From Campylobacter showae (lineage in GTDB: Bacteria > Campylobacterota > Campylobacteria > Campylobacterales > Campylobacteraceae), in assembly GCF_900699785.1 (NCBI RefSeq), contig NZ_LR535679.1, positions 2,096,581 to 2,160,580 on the forward strand: 64,000 nucleotides of DNA, written 5' to 3'. Within the stretch, counting starts at the first letter, position 1; each line of letters begins with the position of its first letter. The notes below the pieces were generated by a model. The model had not been told where the DNA came from and made no database searches. It saw nothing but the letters and a program-made list of their open reading frames with translations. Positions 9,439-18,208 of this stretch are shown piece by piece. The translations under genes and the position numbers were made by a program.

Positions 9439-9829
9439 GCTAACCGTAGGGCAAATTTGGGCTTTTGCGCGGAGTTTGTTTAGTGGCTAGTCGGTGTGCG
9501 CGGCGGCTGAAGTCAAATTTGCCTCTTTTTTCTTGTTTTGTAAATTTGGGTTCAAATTTGACGACATTTTAAATTTGAACTCAAATTTATCGCCCAAATT
9601 TTACTGGCTAGCTCGCCAAACCCGCACCGCTTTGATGCAAATCGCCGCTTAAAAACCGACTGAAATACCCCCGCGGACAAAAATCAAATTTACGCCAAAC
9701 AAGTCGGCTTGCAAAAATCAGCATTAAATTTATCATTATTCGGCTCAAATTTAAGCTTTTAAAACTAATCTTGATGTATAATATATATTTAAGGAAGATA
9801 ATAAAAATTCTAAATTTAAGGAGCGAAAA
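9439..9829. other. Intergenic stretch saturated with AAATTT words
   Basis: A 390-base gap with about eleven copies of the hexamer AAATTT, several as the longer palindrome-like CAAATTTG. No open frame with a ribosome site was found. A -10-like element for the next gene is near its right end. Confidence 0.55.
9777..9782 (+). promoter_or_regulatory. -10 element for the M20 amidohydrolase gene
   Basis: TATAAT lies 48 bases before the start codon and is preceded by a T-rich segment with TTTAAGCTTTT, resembling the Campylobacter sigma-70 upstream pattern in which the -35 box is replaced by phased T-tracts. Confidence 0.55.
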
Positions 9830-11149
9830 ATGGACGAGGTAGCAGCAAAAGTCGAAGCACTAAAAGACGAAATGGTGAAAAATAGGCGGTTTTTTCACTC
9901 GCATCCCGAGACCGGTTTTTTCACGTTTTTTACGACGGCAAAGATCGCTAGTGAGCTAAAAAAGCTCGGCTACAGCCTAAAAATGGGACGCGAGATAATG
10001 AAACCCGAAGCTAGAGCAGGTCTTGGTAGCGAGAAAGACAAAGAAAAATATCTAGAACGCGCAAAAAGCCTGCTAAGCGCCGACGAGCGCGAGTTTTTGC
10101 CCGTGATGGAGGATGGGCTAACGGGCGTGGTGGCCGAGCTTGATACGGGTAGGCCCGGCAAGACGCTTGCGTTTAGATTCGACATTGACGGCGTGGACGT
10201 GACCGAGAGCAAGGATGAGGCGCACAGACCGTTTAAAGAGGGGTTTAGAGCCGATATAGACGGCATCACGCACGCCTGCGGGCACGACGGGCACATCACG
10301 ATCGGCCTAGCGATGGCTAAACTCATCGCGCAAAATTTGGACGATTTTAAAGGCAAATTTAGATTTATATTTCAAACCGCCGAGGAGGGCACCAGAGGCG
10401 CCGTGCCGATGGAGCAAGCAGGCGTGCTGGAGGGCGTAGACTACCTGCTGGGCGGTCATATCGGCTTTCAGGCAAAGACTAGCGGCGGCATCATCTGCGG
10501 TACGAACAAGCTTCTTGCGACGTCGAAATTCGACGTAAATTTCACGGGTAGATCGGCTCACGCGGCGGGCGCTCCGCAAGAAGGCGCAAACGCTCTGCTG
10601 GCCGCAGCTCAGGCGGCTCTAGCCATGCACGGTATCACGCGCCATGCTGACGGCGTCACGCGCATAAACGTGGGCGTTTTGCGAGCGGGCGAGGGACGAA
10701 ACGTCATCGCGCCAAACGGCTACATCGCCTGCGAAACGCGCGGCGAAACGACCGAGCTAAATGAATTTATGTTTCAAAAATGCATGGACATCGTCGCAGG
10801 CGTCGCGCAGATGTACGGCGTGCAGTACGACGTGAAGCTAACCGGCGGCACGAGCGGGGGCGATAGCAGCGAGGAGATCACCGATATCTACGAGCGCGCC
10901 GCGCGCCAGTCGCCTTTTATCAAGGACGAGCTCATCGTGCGGGATCTAAATTTCGGCGCTTGCGAGGACTTCGCGCACTTTATGCACGCCGTGCAAAAAG
11001 CAGGCGGCAAGAGCGGCTATCTGATGATCGGTACCAAGCTCGCCGCAGGGCATCACAACGGCGCGTTTGACTTTGATGAGAGCGCGCTGCTATCGGGCAC
11101 GGACGTGTTTTTGCGCTCGGCGTACGCGATAAACGGCAAGGACGCGTGA
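9830..11149 (+). CDS. M20 family amidohydrolase, AbgA-like
   Basis: The 439-residue protein is a zinc amidohydrolase of peptidase family M20D. It resembles AbgA, a subunit of p-aminobenzoyl-glutamate hydrolase: the RRFFHSHPETGFFTFFTTAKI start, the GREIMKPEARAGLG segment (about residues 52-65), DTGRPGKTLAFRFDIDGVD (about 104-122), metal-binding HACGHDGH (about 148-155), AEEGTRGA (about 184-191) and the late LAAGHHNGAFDFDE segment all follow the AbgA pattern. A dimerisation (lid) domain interrupts the catalytic domain, as usual. No AbgB partner is adjacent, so the natural substrate is uncertain; other N-acyl amino acids are possible. No signal peptide; cytoplasmic. Confidence 0.85.
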   Translation: MDEVAAKVEALKDEMVKNRRFFHSHPETGFFTFFTTAKIASELKKLGYSLKMGREIMKPEARAGLGSEKDKEKYLERAKSLLSADEREFLPVMEDGLTGVVAELDTGRPGKTLAFRFDIDGVDVTESKDEAHRPFKEGFRADIDGITHACGHDGHITIGLAMAKLIAQNLDDFKGKFRFIFQTAEEGTRGAVPMEQAGVLEGVDYLLGGHIGFQAKTSGGIICGTNKLLATSKFDVNFTGRSAHAAGAPQEGANALLAAAQAALAMHGITRHADGVTRINVGVLRAGEGRNVIAPNGYIACETRGETTELNEFMFQKCMDIVAGVAQMYGVQYDVKLTGGTSGGDSSEEITDIYERAARQSPFIKDELIVRDLNFGACEDFAHFMHAVQKAGGKSGYLMIGTKLAAGHHNGAFDFDESALLSGTDVFLRSAYAINGKDA

Positions 11150-11400
11150 GGCTAAATTTTGAGTCAAATTTGACGAATTTGCGTCGCTTGCGCTCGGCTT
11201 GATCGGTTTTTTATCATCGATTGAGCTGACGCGGCGGCGTGGATTTGTCTGTTTCGACTTCTAAATTTTGATAAATTCGGCGGTTAAATTTGCTCGGCAG
11301 TCGGTCGTAAATTTGGCGGGCTGAATAGAGTCGTCGAAATTGTGCAGCGACAAGGCAAATTTGCCGATATCAAAACCGCAAATTTTAAACGGATTTAAAT

Positions 11401-11739
11401 TTATTTGCTCTCTTTTCCCAGGTAAAAAATCTTAAAAAATAAATCTCGCAACAAGATGGCCGATAAAAACAGTCCAAGTAAAGAGAAAAAAAGTTGAAAA
11501 ACCGTTATGACGGCAAATATTTCAAATTTTGTATCAAACGTTATCTCGATACGAGTTCCGTCGCGTAAAACTATGCCGTCTACGCCTATGCAACCAAAGA
11601 AATAATCATATATAATAAATGTGCTAAGTATAAGACCAAGCATCGATATCGGCCAGCTTATGTTCGGAGCTTTGCGTTTACCGGATATAACGAATAATGC
11701 ACTCAAAATTATCGCCAGTAGCAGCCCAAGTACCCACAT
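11401..11739 (-). CDS. Small membrane protein, unknown function
   Basis: This 112-residue protein was not recognised. It has three or more hydrophobic segments: residues 1-18, about 28-48 and about 75-102, with a short charged loop (DGTRIEITFDTKFE) between the second and third. It is the last of the minus-strand series that begins upstream of pyrB and starts 12 bases after the stop of the preceding 75-residue gene, so the two are probably co-transcribed. Pyrimidine synthesis gives no obvious need for it; the pair may simply have accumulated at the operon's end. Confidence 0.55.
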   Translation of the reverse strand: MWVLGLLLAIILSALFVISGKRKAPNISWPISMLGLILSTFIIYDYFFGCIGVDGIVLRDGTRIEITFDTKFEIFAVITVFQLFFSLLGLFLSAILLRDLFFKIFYLGKESK

Positions 11740-11751
11740 ATAATAGCTCGC

Positions 11752-11979
11752 TTAAAATTCTATCTCTTGCTTAAACGGACTTATGTCGCTAAAAATTTGG
11801 ATATTTGGAAAGATTTGCTTCATAACTTCTACGAAACTGCGGCAAATTTTGCAACTAGATAATATATCCTCGGGGATGATAAAAATCCCGAAAGAGGCGA
11901 CGACATAAGCGATAAAAATGTTTTTAAAAAACTGCTCTTTTGTATTTTTGACGGTTTTGGTCGCGGGTTTATTTTGCAA
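11752..11979 (-). CDS. Small protein with one membrane segment and a CxxC, unknown
   Basis: The 75-residue protein was not recognised. It starts with a TTG (no ATG is available before an in-frame stop), has a basic N terminus, one hydrophobic stretch (about residues 20-38, NIFIAYVVASFGIFIIP) and then a C-K-I-C pair (about residues 43-46) in a short tail predicted to lie outside the cytoplasm or at the membrane face. It lies 110 bases after pyrC on the same strand and is followed at 12 bases by another small membrane protein gene. The CxxC could bind metal or be redox active, which is inference. Existence of the gene is moderately supported. Confidence 0.45.
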   Translation of the reverse strand: MQNKPATKTVKNTKEQFFKNIFIAYVVASFGIFIIPEDILSSCKICRSFVEVMKQIFPNIQIFSDISPFKQEIEF

Positions 11980-12089
11980 TACTTGTCCTATGGTTTCAAA
12001 TTTTGTTTTTTAGTCGTTGCTAAATTTGACCATACGGCAACCTTAACCGCCGCAAAGTCAAATTTCAAATTTACGTCAAATTTATCGGA

Positions 12090-13370
12090 TCACGCCACGA
12101 CGTTTGGAAACTCAAACACAGTTTTCCCGCTTTTTATCGTGATTACCGCCGCGCCTTTTAGCATTTTGCCTAGCAGCGGGGAGTTTTGGGATTTTGATTT
12201 ATTTAGGTTTTTGTCGTAGAGATACTCAAAGCCTGGATCGATTATCGCGATGTCGGCGAGGTAGCCCCCCGCGATCACGCCTTTGTCTTTTAGTTTTAAA
12301 ATTTTAGCCGCGTTATAAGACGTTAGAGCCGCCATTTTTTCGTAGCTTATCACGCCTTCGCGGACTAAATTTAGCGTGAGCGGCACGAGGGTTTGCAGGC
12401 CAAGGATACCAAAAGGTGCCTTGTCGAATTCTAAAAATTTCTCGTCGTTATGGTGCGGGGCGTGGTCGGTCACGATGACGTCGATGAGGCCGCTTTTAAG
12501 AGCTTCTCTGATCGCGTCCACGTCTGATCTGGTGCGAAGCGGCGGCGACATTTTAAAGTTCGTATCATATCCTAGCAGCTCGTCCTCGGTGTAGGTAAAG
12601 TGGTGCGGCGTCGCCTCGCAGGTCACGTTTATGCCGGCCGCGCGAGCCTGAGCGATGAGCTTTAGCGACCATTCGGAGCTAACGTGCGCGATGTGGATGT
12701 GACCGCCCGTGAGCTTGGCTAGTAGCAGATCGCGCGAGACCATGATTTCTTCTTGCTCGCGCGGCATGCCTTTGATGCCTAGTATCGCTGAGACGCGGCC
12801 CTCGTTCATGTGGCCGCCGCGGCATAGCGAGCAGTCTTGGGAGTGGTTGATGACGAAGCTACCGAAGTGCTTTGAGTATTCAAGCGCGTATCTCATCACA
12901 TCGCTGCTAGCTACTGGCAGCCCGTCGTCGCTAAACGCCACTGCGCCCGCCTCGGTCATATCGCCCATCTCTACGCACTTTTTGCCGTCCATCTTGCTAG
13001 TTATCGCACCGATTGGTAGCAGGTCGATGAGGCCGCGAGCTTTTGCCTTAGCTACCATATCGCGCGTGACGACGGCGTTGTCGTTTACGGGATTTGTATT
13101 TGCCATCGGGCAGCAGGTTGTTACGCCGCCCGCGACTGCGGTTTCAGAGCCCGTGTTTATGTCGTCTTTGTACTCAAGGCCGGGATCGCGAAAATGCACA
13201 TGCATATCGATAAGTCCCGGCATCACGAGCTTGCCGCTAGCGTCTATTACTTTATCTGCTGCTGGTTCGTCAGCCGTGATGAGAGCGATCCTGTCGCCGT
13301 TTATTAGGACGTTTGCTTTTTGCGAACCGTCGTGATTTACGATCGTGCCGTTTTTGATGAGAGTTTTCAT
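12090..13370 (-). CDS. pyrC: Dihydroorotase (class I, PyrC)
   Basis: PyrC cyclises N-carbamoyl-aspartate to dihydroorotate in pyrimidine synthesis. The 426-residue length, the metal-binding HVHFRDPG (about residues 58-65), the histidines in VINHSQD (about 173-179) and HIAHVSS (about 224-230) and the catalytic VTDHAPHH (about 297-304) identify an active class I enzyme rather than the inactive PyrC-like partner subunit. It overlaps the pyrB stop by 4 bases (ATGA type), so translation is coupled to pyrB. The pair forms the core of a minus-strand operon with small genes on both sides. Confidence 0.94.
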   Translation of the reverse strand: MKTLIKNGTIVNHDGSQKANVLINGDRIALITADEPAADKVIDASGKLVMPGLIDMHVHFRDPGLEYKDDINTGSETAVAGGVTTCCPMANTNPVNDNAVVTRDMVAKAKARGLIDLLPIGAITSKMDGKKCVEMGDMTEAGAVAFSDDGLPVASSDVMRYALEYSKHFGSFVINHSQDCSLCRGGHMNEGRVSAILGIKGMPREQEEIMVSRDLLLAKLTGGHIHIAHVSSEWSLKLIAQARAAGINVTCEATPHHFTYTEDELLGYDTNFKMSPPLRTRSDVDAIREALKSGLIDVIVTDHAPHHNDEKFLEFDKAPFGILGLQTLVPLTLNLVREGVISYEKMAALTSYNAAKILKLKDKGVIAGGYLADIAIIDPGFEYLYDKNLNKSKSQNSPLLGKMLKGAAVITIKSGKTVFEFPNVVA

Positions 13371-14299
13371 TTTGCGCCTTTGTTTTTGATGAGAGTATCT
13401 AGGATCGCCATCCTGACGGCGACGCCGTTTTCGACCTGATTTAGCACGTGTGAGTAGCGTGGATCGTCGGCTACGTCGGAGTTTATCTCGACGCCGCGGT
13501 TTATCGGGCCCGGGTGTAGGATCATGACGCCATCTTTGGCGTATTGCATTTTAGCTTGGGTTAGGCCGAAAAATTTGGAGTATTCGCGCACGGACGGAAA
13601 CGCTATCTCATCATCCTGACGCTCGAGCTGGATACGCAGCATGATGATGACGTCCGAGTCCTGGATAGCCTCGCGCATATCGGAGCAAATTTGACAGCCA
13701 AAAGCCTCCATGCCCGTTAAAAACATCGGTGGGCCAAATAGCTTAACCTTGGCTCCGAGCGTTTTTAGGACGTAGATGTTTGAGCGCGCTACGCGGCTGT
13801 GAAAGATATCGCCGATGATGGCGACCGTGAGATTTTCTAGGCTGCCGCGATTTTCTAGTATAGTAAAAAGATCAAGCAGCGCTTGGCTAGGGTGTTCGTT
13901 TAGGCCGTCGCCTGCGTTTACGACGTGAGCGTCGGTGTTCTGGGCTATAAATTTAGCCGCGCCCGAGCTGTAGTGGCGCACGACTACGACGTCCGTTTTC
14001 ATCGCGACGATGTTATGGACGGTGTCGATGAGCGTTTCGCCCTTTTTGGTGCTGGAGTTTGAGGCGGTGAAATTTATCGCGTCGGCTCCGAGGCGCTTAG
14101 CTGCGATCTCAAAGCTCGTTCGCGTCCTAGTCGAGTTTTCGAAAAAGGCGTTTACGGTCGTTTTGCCGTAGAGCGACTTTGCTTTTTTGGTCTCGGAGTT
14201 GTTTAATGCCTTAAACTCCTTGGCTAAATTTAGGAAATGGTAAATTTCGTCTTTGGTTAAATTTGCAGCGGTTACGAGGTCTTTTTTGGTATAGCTCAT
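13367..14299 (-). CDS. pyrB: Aspartate carbamoyltransferase catalytic subunit
   Basis: PyrB joins carbamoyl phosphate and aspartate, the first committed step of pyrimidine synthesis. The 310-residue protein shows the carbamoyl-phosphate loop ENSTRTRTSFEIA (about residues 54-66), HPSQALLD (about 137-144), the aspartate-side RIQLERQ segment (about 222-228) and HPGPINRGVEI (about 262-272). No regulatory PyrI subunit gene is next to it. It follows a 152-residue membrane-anchored protein gene at 66 bases and overlaps pyrC by 4 bases. No attenuator-like leader was recognised. Confidence 0.95.
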   Translation of the reverse strand: MSYTKKDLVTAANLTKDEIYHFLNLAKEFKALNNSETKKAKSLYGKTTVNAFFENSTRTRTSFEIAAKRLGADAINFTASNSSTKKGETLIDTVHNIVAMKTDVVVVRHYSSGAAKFIAQNTDAHVVNAGDGLNEHPSQALLDLFTILENRGSLENLTVAIIGDIFHSRVARSNIYVLKTLGAKVKLFGPPMFLTGMEAFGCQICSDMREAIQDSDVIIMLRIQLERQDDEIAFPSVREYSKFFGLTQAKMQYAKDGVMILHPGPINRGVEINSDVADDPRYSHVLNQVENGVAVRMAILDTLIKNKGAK

Positions 14300-14365
14300 C
14301 CGTTTTTTCCTTAGAAAGATAGAGTTAAATCAAAAAAGCGATATTACCCCGTTTTTACTTAAGAT

Positions 14366-14824
14366 TTAATTTTGTAGCTTGCTAAACTCCGCGCCCAGAC
14401 GCTCTCTAATCTCGTCGCCCGCGCGCTCGCCGTCTTTGAAATTTTCAGTGACGAGATCGTCTAGGCGGCTAAGTACCTCAAATAGCTCGCTCTCCCATTT
14501 GTCGGGGTTTCTAGCGGTGTTCATCGTCTCGATAAACGTTAACTTCTTGCTCATCTCGCTTAGGCTTTCTAAAAATTTTTCTTTTAGATCTTCGTTTTTT
14601 AGGGCGTCGTCGTAGAGCGCTTTCATCTTTAGCTCCCTTAGCTCGCCGTTAATAATCTCGCAAAAATCTTTATATTTTTGCACCGAAATTTGACGCACGG
14701 CCTCGGGGGAGTTGTTTGCTAGAGTGCCGTTTTCGTCGATCTTTCTCGTTGTTTTTTGTATTTGCGCGTAGAGCACTAGCGCGGCTATGACGCAGATGAC
14801 GGCGTAAAATGCGATAGATGACAT
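14366..14824 (-). CDS. Membrane-anchored helical protein, unknown
   Basis: The 152-residue protein has one N-terminal hydrophobic segment (residues 4-20) and a long, charged, mostly helical remainder with Glu/Lys-rich stretches; no domain was recognised. It has a proper AAGGA ribosome site. It is upstream of pyrB in the same direction. Just upstream of its own ribosome site lies a copy of the tail of rarD, including a stop codon, which suggests that this gene formerly followed rarD at about 28 bases and was part of the same transcript until the TonB-receptor module came between them. Confidence 0.65.
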   Translation of the reverse strand: MSSIAFYAVICVIAALVLYAQIQKTTRKIDENGTLANNSPEAVRQISVQKYKDFCEIINGELRELKMKALYDDALKNEDLKEKFLESLSEMSKKLTFIETMNTARNPDKWESELFEVLSRLDDLVTENFKDGERAGDEIRERLGAEFSKLQN

Positions 14825-14834
14825 TGTTTATCCT

Positions 14835-14886
14835 TTTTTGATTTAAATTGGCGGTTATACTGAAATTTTGCTTTTTTTACTATAAA
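14835..14886. repeat. Left copy of 50-bp direct repeat flanking the TonB receptor
   Basis: This 52-base segment matches 18209-18257 with one mismatch and one 3-base indel. Read on the minus strand it encodes the last residues of RarD (Y-S-K-K-S-K-I-S) plus one extra Val codon and a stop, then the spacer that leads into the ribosome site of the 152-residue gene. Confidence 0.85.
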
Positions 14887-14975
14887 ACCATAGTATTTAA
14901 ATGCATTATCATGTTTTAAAATAAAATACAAATATTTTATTCGTATTTAAGTTATCTATTATTAAAATACGACCT

Positions 14976-15014
14976 TGATTTAATAATTATTTTCATAATT
15001 AGCTAATTTTGATA
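14976..15014 (+). promoter_or_regulatory. Possible Fur-type operator upstream of the TonB receptor
   Basis: The region between the left repeat and the receptor gene is very AT-rich. TAATAATTATT (14981-14991) with TTTCATAATT next to it, and TTTTGATAATT slightly downstream, resemble the ATAAT-containing Fur sites found before Campylobacter iron-uptake genes. The match is imperfect and AT-rich DNA produces such strings easily. Confidence 0.3.
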
Positions 15015-15037
15015 ATTTTTTGAGAGGAAAATGAAAG

Positions 15038-18000
15038 ATGCATAAAGCCAGTATCGTTCCTGCGTTGGTTTGCGCCTTGTCTATAGGAGGCATGTGTGAA
15101 CTAGGAGCCGCAGAAACCAAAGACTCGGAAGTAAATTTAAATGCCGTTGAGGTTACGGCTAGTCCCGAGGATGATCCGACTACTAAAAAAGTTGGCGAAA
15201 CAAAAAAGAGCGCACAAACTCTAAGTAAACAGCAAGTTTCTGATAGTAGAGATTTGGTTAAATACGAAACGGGCGTAAGCGTTGTGGAAGCCGGCAGAAT
15301 GGGTGCCAGCGGATACTCGATCCGCGGAGTGGACGAAAACCGCGTTGCTATTACGGTAGATGGACTACATCAGGCCGAAACGCTAAGCTCGCAAGGTTTT
15401 AAAGAGATATTCGAAGGTTATGGAAATTTTAACAATACTCGTAATGGCGTCGAAATAGAAAACATGAAAGAAGCGACGATTACCAAGGGTGCAGATTCAA
15501 TTAAGACTGGTTCGGGCGCACTCGGCGGCTCGGTTATGTTTGAGACTAAAGACGCTAGAGATTATTTAACAAAGAAGGATTGGTTTTACGGCTTTAAAGT
15601 AGAGCACTCTAGCAGAAACGACGAAAGACTGCACGCCCACACTCTAGCGGCTCGAGCAAAGTGGTTTGATTTTTTAGTGATCAAGACTGATAGAAACGGT
15701 CATGAGACTAAAAACTATGGGTATTCGACATATGACGATAGCGTAAGGGGCAGGGAAAGAGAGAGGACTGATCCGTATAACATAAAAAAGGAAGGAACTC
15801 TAGTAAAAATAGGCTTTCAGCCACATGAAGAGCATAGATTTACCTTTATGAACGACGATTATGAAAATAGATCGCAAGGGCATGATTACTCATACACGCT
15901 TTATCCGCGATCGATTACAAATCCGGGTTTTTTTGAAACCAAGCTTGGAGAGAGATATACGGACGATCTAAGCAAGAGAACAAATAGAGGAATAGCGTAT
16001 GAAAATTTTACCGAAACGCCGTTTTGGGATAGCGTTAAAATTTCATACTCAAATCAAAAAATAAAACAAAGAGCTAGGACGGAAGAGTATTGTAGAGGTG
16101 ATAACTGCGCGGAAACAAGCAACTCAATCGGGCTACAACCCAAGGGCTCAAAAATAGTCGATAAGAACGGAAAGGATTTTAATACTGGTAGAGAATTGCT
16201 GCCCGGAGACGGCACTTCTTTCCCCACGCTTACCGATTCGGACGGCAAGAAGCATAGAGATTTTTCTTATAAAAATATCAACGAATACGGCTTTGACTGC
16301 TCGATTTTCGACTGCTCCGGCAAGACGAAACTTTATAAACCGAAACCTTGGGGGACCGGCCCCGATGAAACTATCGATCTTGACCTGTCCAAAAAACAAT
16401 ATACCACTCCCAACGGCAGGCATAGGTTTGATATTACAGAAGAAACTCATAACGGAAAAACATATAAAAGGGTAACGCAAAAAACTTATAATACTTGGAC
16501 ACAAAAATGGGAAAAATCTATCCAAAACGACCAATATAAAACTGTTCTGCCTAATTCAAAAGGCTATAAGGAGAGAGACTGGAAAGAGAGGGATTTAGAC
16601 ACCAATACAAAACAGTTTGATTTAGATTTTAGTAAAGATTTTGAATTTTTAAGTTTGGAAAATAGCCTTACATACGGGTTAAAATATATAAAAACCGATA
16701 AATCTATGGTAAATAGAGCCGGCTATGATGCGGCAGACCCGAAGTGGTGGGCAAATACATCTCCGGGTGCAGATTGCCAGGATGCTGATAAGTGGGATGC
16801 GTTAAGATGTCCTAGAACCGATCCGGAAACATCGTTTCTAATACCTGTTGAAAGCAAAAGCGGAGTCTTTCACATAGCGGACGATGTCATAGTAAATGAC
16901 TTTTTTGATTTTAATCTAGCATATAGGTATGATAAAATAAAATACGAACCAGAGTATATCCCGGGCAAAACTCCTAAAATCCCTGACGACATGGTTAAGG
17001 GATTATTTATACCGTTAGCGGTAAATCCTCTTAGGGAGCCAAGCTGGCGCGATTATGCCAACTGGTCGGATTACTTAGAGGCAAGAAGGAGATATGATGC
17101 CAAGCAAGCCGAGGTGGATGCTCTAAATGCAACGAATGCCGAGCGAAATATCGCCTATCTGGCACAACCGAAAGAGTATAAAAATAACTCCTATGCCGTG
17201 GGCTTAAATTTTAATCCATTTGAGTTTATGAGAATTCAAACGAAATATTCAAAAGCTTTTAGAGCGCCGACTACAGATGAGCTATATCTTGCGTTTAAGC
17301 ATCCGGATTTTACGATAAAACCAAATGTGGACTTAAAGCCTGAAATAGCCAAAACCAAAGAGGTGGCCGTTACTTTTCATAGCGAAAGCCAAAGTTTTAT
17401 TACTATTAGTAAATTTAAGACGGATTACCAAGACTTCTTGGATTTGGAATACCAAGGCACCAAAAGGGTAAATACGAACGCGAATAGCGCACTTGACTTT
17501 GATATGTATCAAAACGTAAACAGACAAAGAGCCAAGGTACATGGCATAGAGATAAACTCCAAATTTAATCTCAGCGATATCGCGGATAGTCTAGGTGGAT
17601 TTTATATAGGATATAAATTTACGAAACAAAAAGGTAAAATTTTAACCGATGCCGACGGGTTAGTGCCTATGAATGCGATACAACCTAAAACCTCAGTTTA
17701 CAACATAGGCTATGCAAGCAAAAATGATAAATTTGGAGCCGATTTGTACTTAACGAGTGCCTCGGCCAAAAAACCAGAGGAAACATACAATATGTTTTGG
17801 AAAAACGAAAGACAAAGCGGAGATCCTATAAACGGACGCCAGGTGACCGATTATAGGGCGCATTGGTTAAGCTCGAATTATAAAGTGATAGATCTGATAG
17901 CGTATGCTAAACCCGTTAAGAATCTAACCTTTAGACTAGGTTTATACAATATAACCGATGAAAAATACATCACGTGGGAGTCTGCTCGCTCTGTAAGGTC

Positions 18001-18103
18001 ATTTGGTACCACAAATATGGTTCGCAAATCAGACAGCTTAGGCATTAACCGCTTTTATGCTCCCGGAAGAAATTTCAAGCTAACGTTTGAAATGACTTTC
18101 TAG
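15038..18103 (+). CDS. TonB-dependent outer-membrane receptor, haemoglobin/transferrin/lactoferrin type
   Basis: This 1021-residue protein is a TonB-dependent receptor with an N-terminal signal peptide (about residues 1-24), a TonB-box-like NAVEVTAS (about 35-42), a plug domain with SGYSIRGVDENRVAITVDGL (about 91-110) and GADSIKTGSGALGGSVMFET, and a 22-stranded barrel ending in the aromatic C terminus (LTFEMTF). The plug pattern and length fit receptors that take iron or haem from host proteins (TbpA/LbpA/HpuB-like). Its codon use is more AT-rich than its neighbours and the whole gene lies between direct repeats of the rarD tail, both suggesting transfer. An ATG at 15031, better spaced from the GAGAGG site, opens only a four-codon frame; 15038 is the usable start. 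The exact ligand is unknown. Confidence 0.88.
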   Translation: MHKASIVPALVCALSIGGMCELGAAETKDSEVNLNAVEVTASPEDDPTTKKVGETKKSAQTLSKQQVSDSRDLVKYETGVSVVEAGRMGASGYSIRGVDENRVAITVDGLHQAETLSSQGFKEIFEGYGNFNNTRNGVEIENMKEATITKGADSIKTGSGALGGSVMFETKDARDYLTKKDWFYGFKVEHSSRNDERLHAHTLAARAKWFDFLVIKTDRNGHETKNYGYSTYDDSVRGRERERTDPYNIKKEGTLVKIGFQPHEEHRFTFMNDDYENRSQGHDYSYTLYPRSITNPGFFETKLGERYTDDLSKRTNRGIAYENFTETPFWDSVKISYSNQKIKQRARTEEYCRGDNCAETSNSIGLQPKGSKIVDKNGKDFNTGRELLPGDGTSFPTLTDSDGKKHRDFSYKNINEYGFDCSIFDCSGKTKLYKPKPWGTGPDETIDLDLSKKQYTTPNGRHRFDITEETHNGKTYKRVTQKTYNTWTQKWEKSIQNDQYKTVLPNSKGYKERDWKERDLDTNTKQFDLDFSKDFEFLSLENSLTYGLKYIKTDKSMVNRAGYDAADPKWWANTSPGADCQDADKWDALRCPRTDPETSFLIPVESKSGVFHIADDVIVNDFFDFNLAYRYDKIKYEPEYIPGKTPKIPDDMVKGLFIPLAVNPLREPSWRDYANWSDYLEARRRYDAKQAEVDALNATNAERNIAYLAQPKEYKNNSYAVGLNFNPFEFMRIQTKYSKAFRAPTTDELYLAFKHPDFTIKPNVDLKPEIAKTKEVAVTFHSESQSFITISKFKTDYQDFLDLEYQGTKRVNTNANSALDFDMYQNVNRQRAKVHGIEINSKFNLSDIADSLGGFYIGYKFTKQKGKILTDADGLVPMNAIQPKTSVYNIGYASKNDKFGADLYLTSASAKKPEETYNMFWKNERQSGDPINGRQVTDYRAHWLSSNYKVIDLIAYAKPVKNLTFRLGLYNITDEKYITWESARSVRSFGTTNMVRKSDSLGINRFYAPGRNFKLTFEMTF

Positions 18104-18111
18104 TCAATAAC

Positions 18112-18135
18112 GGGTCGATATAAAACTATCGACCC
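18112..18135 (+). terminator. Hairpin after the TonB receptor
   Basis: GGGTCGATA (18112-18120) and TATCGACCC (18127-18135) form a perfect 9-bp stem with a 6-nt loop, 8 bases after the stop. A pyrimidine-rich but not pure U tract follows. It lies between converging genes. Confidence 0.65.
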
Positions 18136-18208
18136 ATATCTCCTTCAACTTCTTTTTGCAACAAGTAGACATCTAAAATTTGGTTCATTATTTAGAACTG
18201 CGCGTATA

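Noticed and set aside
12709..13335. A 208-codon + strand frame opposite pyrC.
   Set aside because: Antisense shadow of a strongly conserved dihydroorotase; low-complexity Ser/Ala/Pro composition.
14887..15037. AT-rich region before the receptor considered as an insertion-sequence remnant.
   Set aside because: No terminal inverted repeats or transposase-like frame; it reads as a promoter/operator region.
16148..16534. A 128-codon minus-strand frame inside the TonB receptor gene.
   Set aside because: Antisense shadow; the + strand frame is an intact 1021-residue receptor with all domains.
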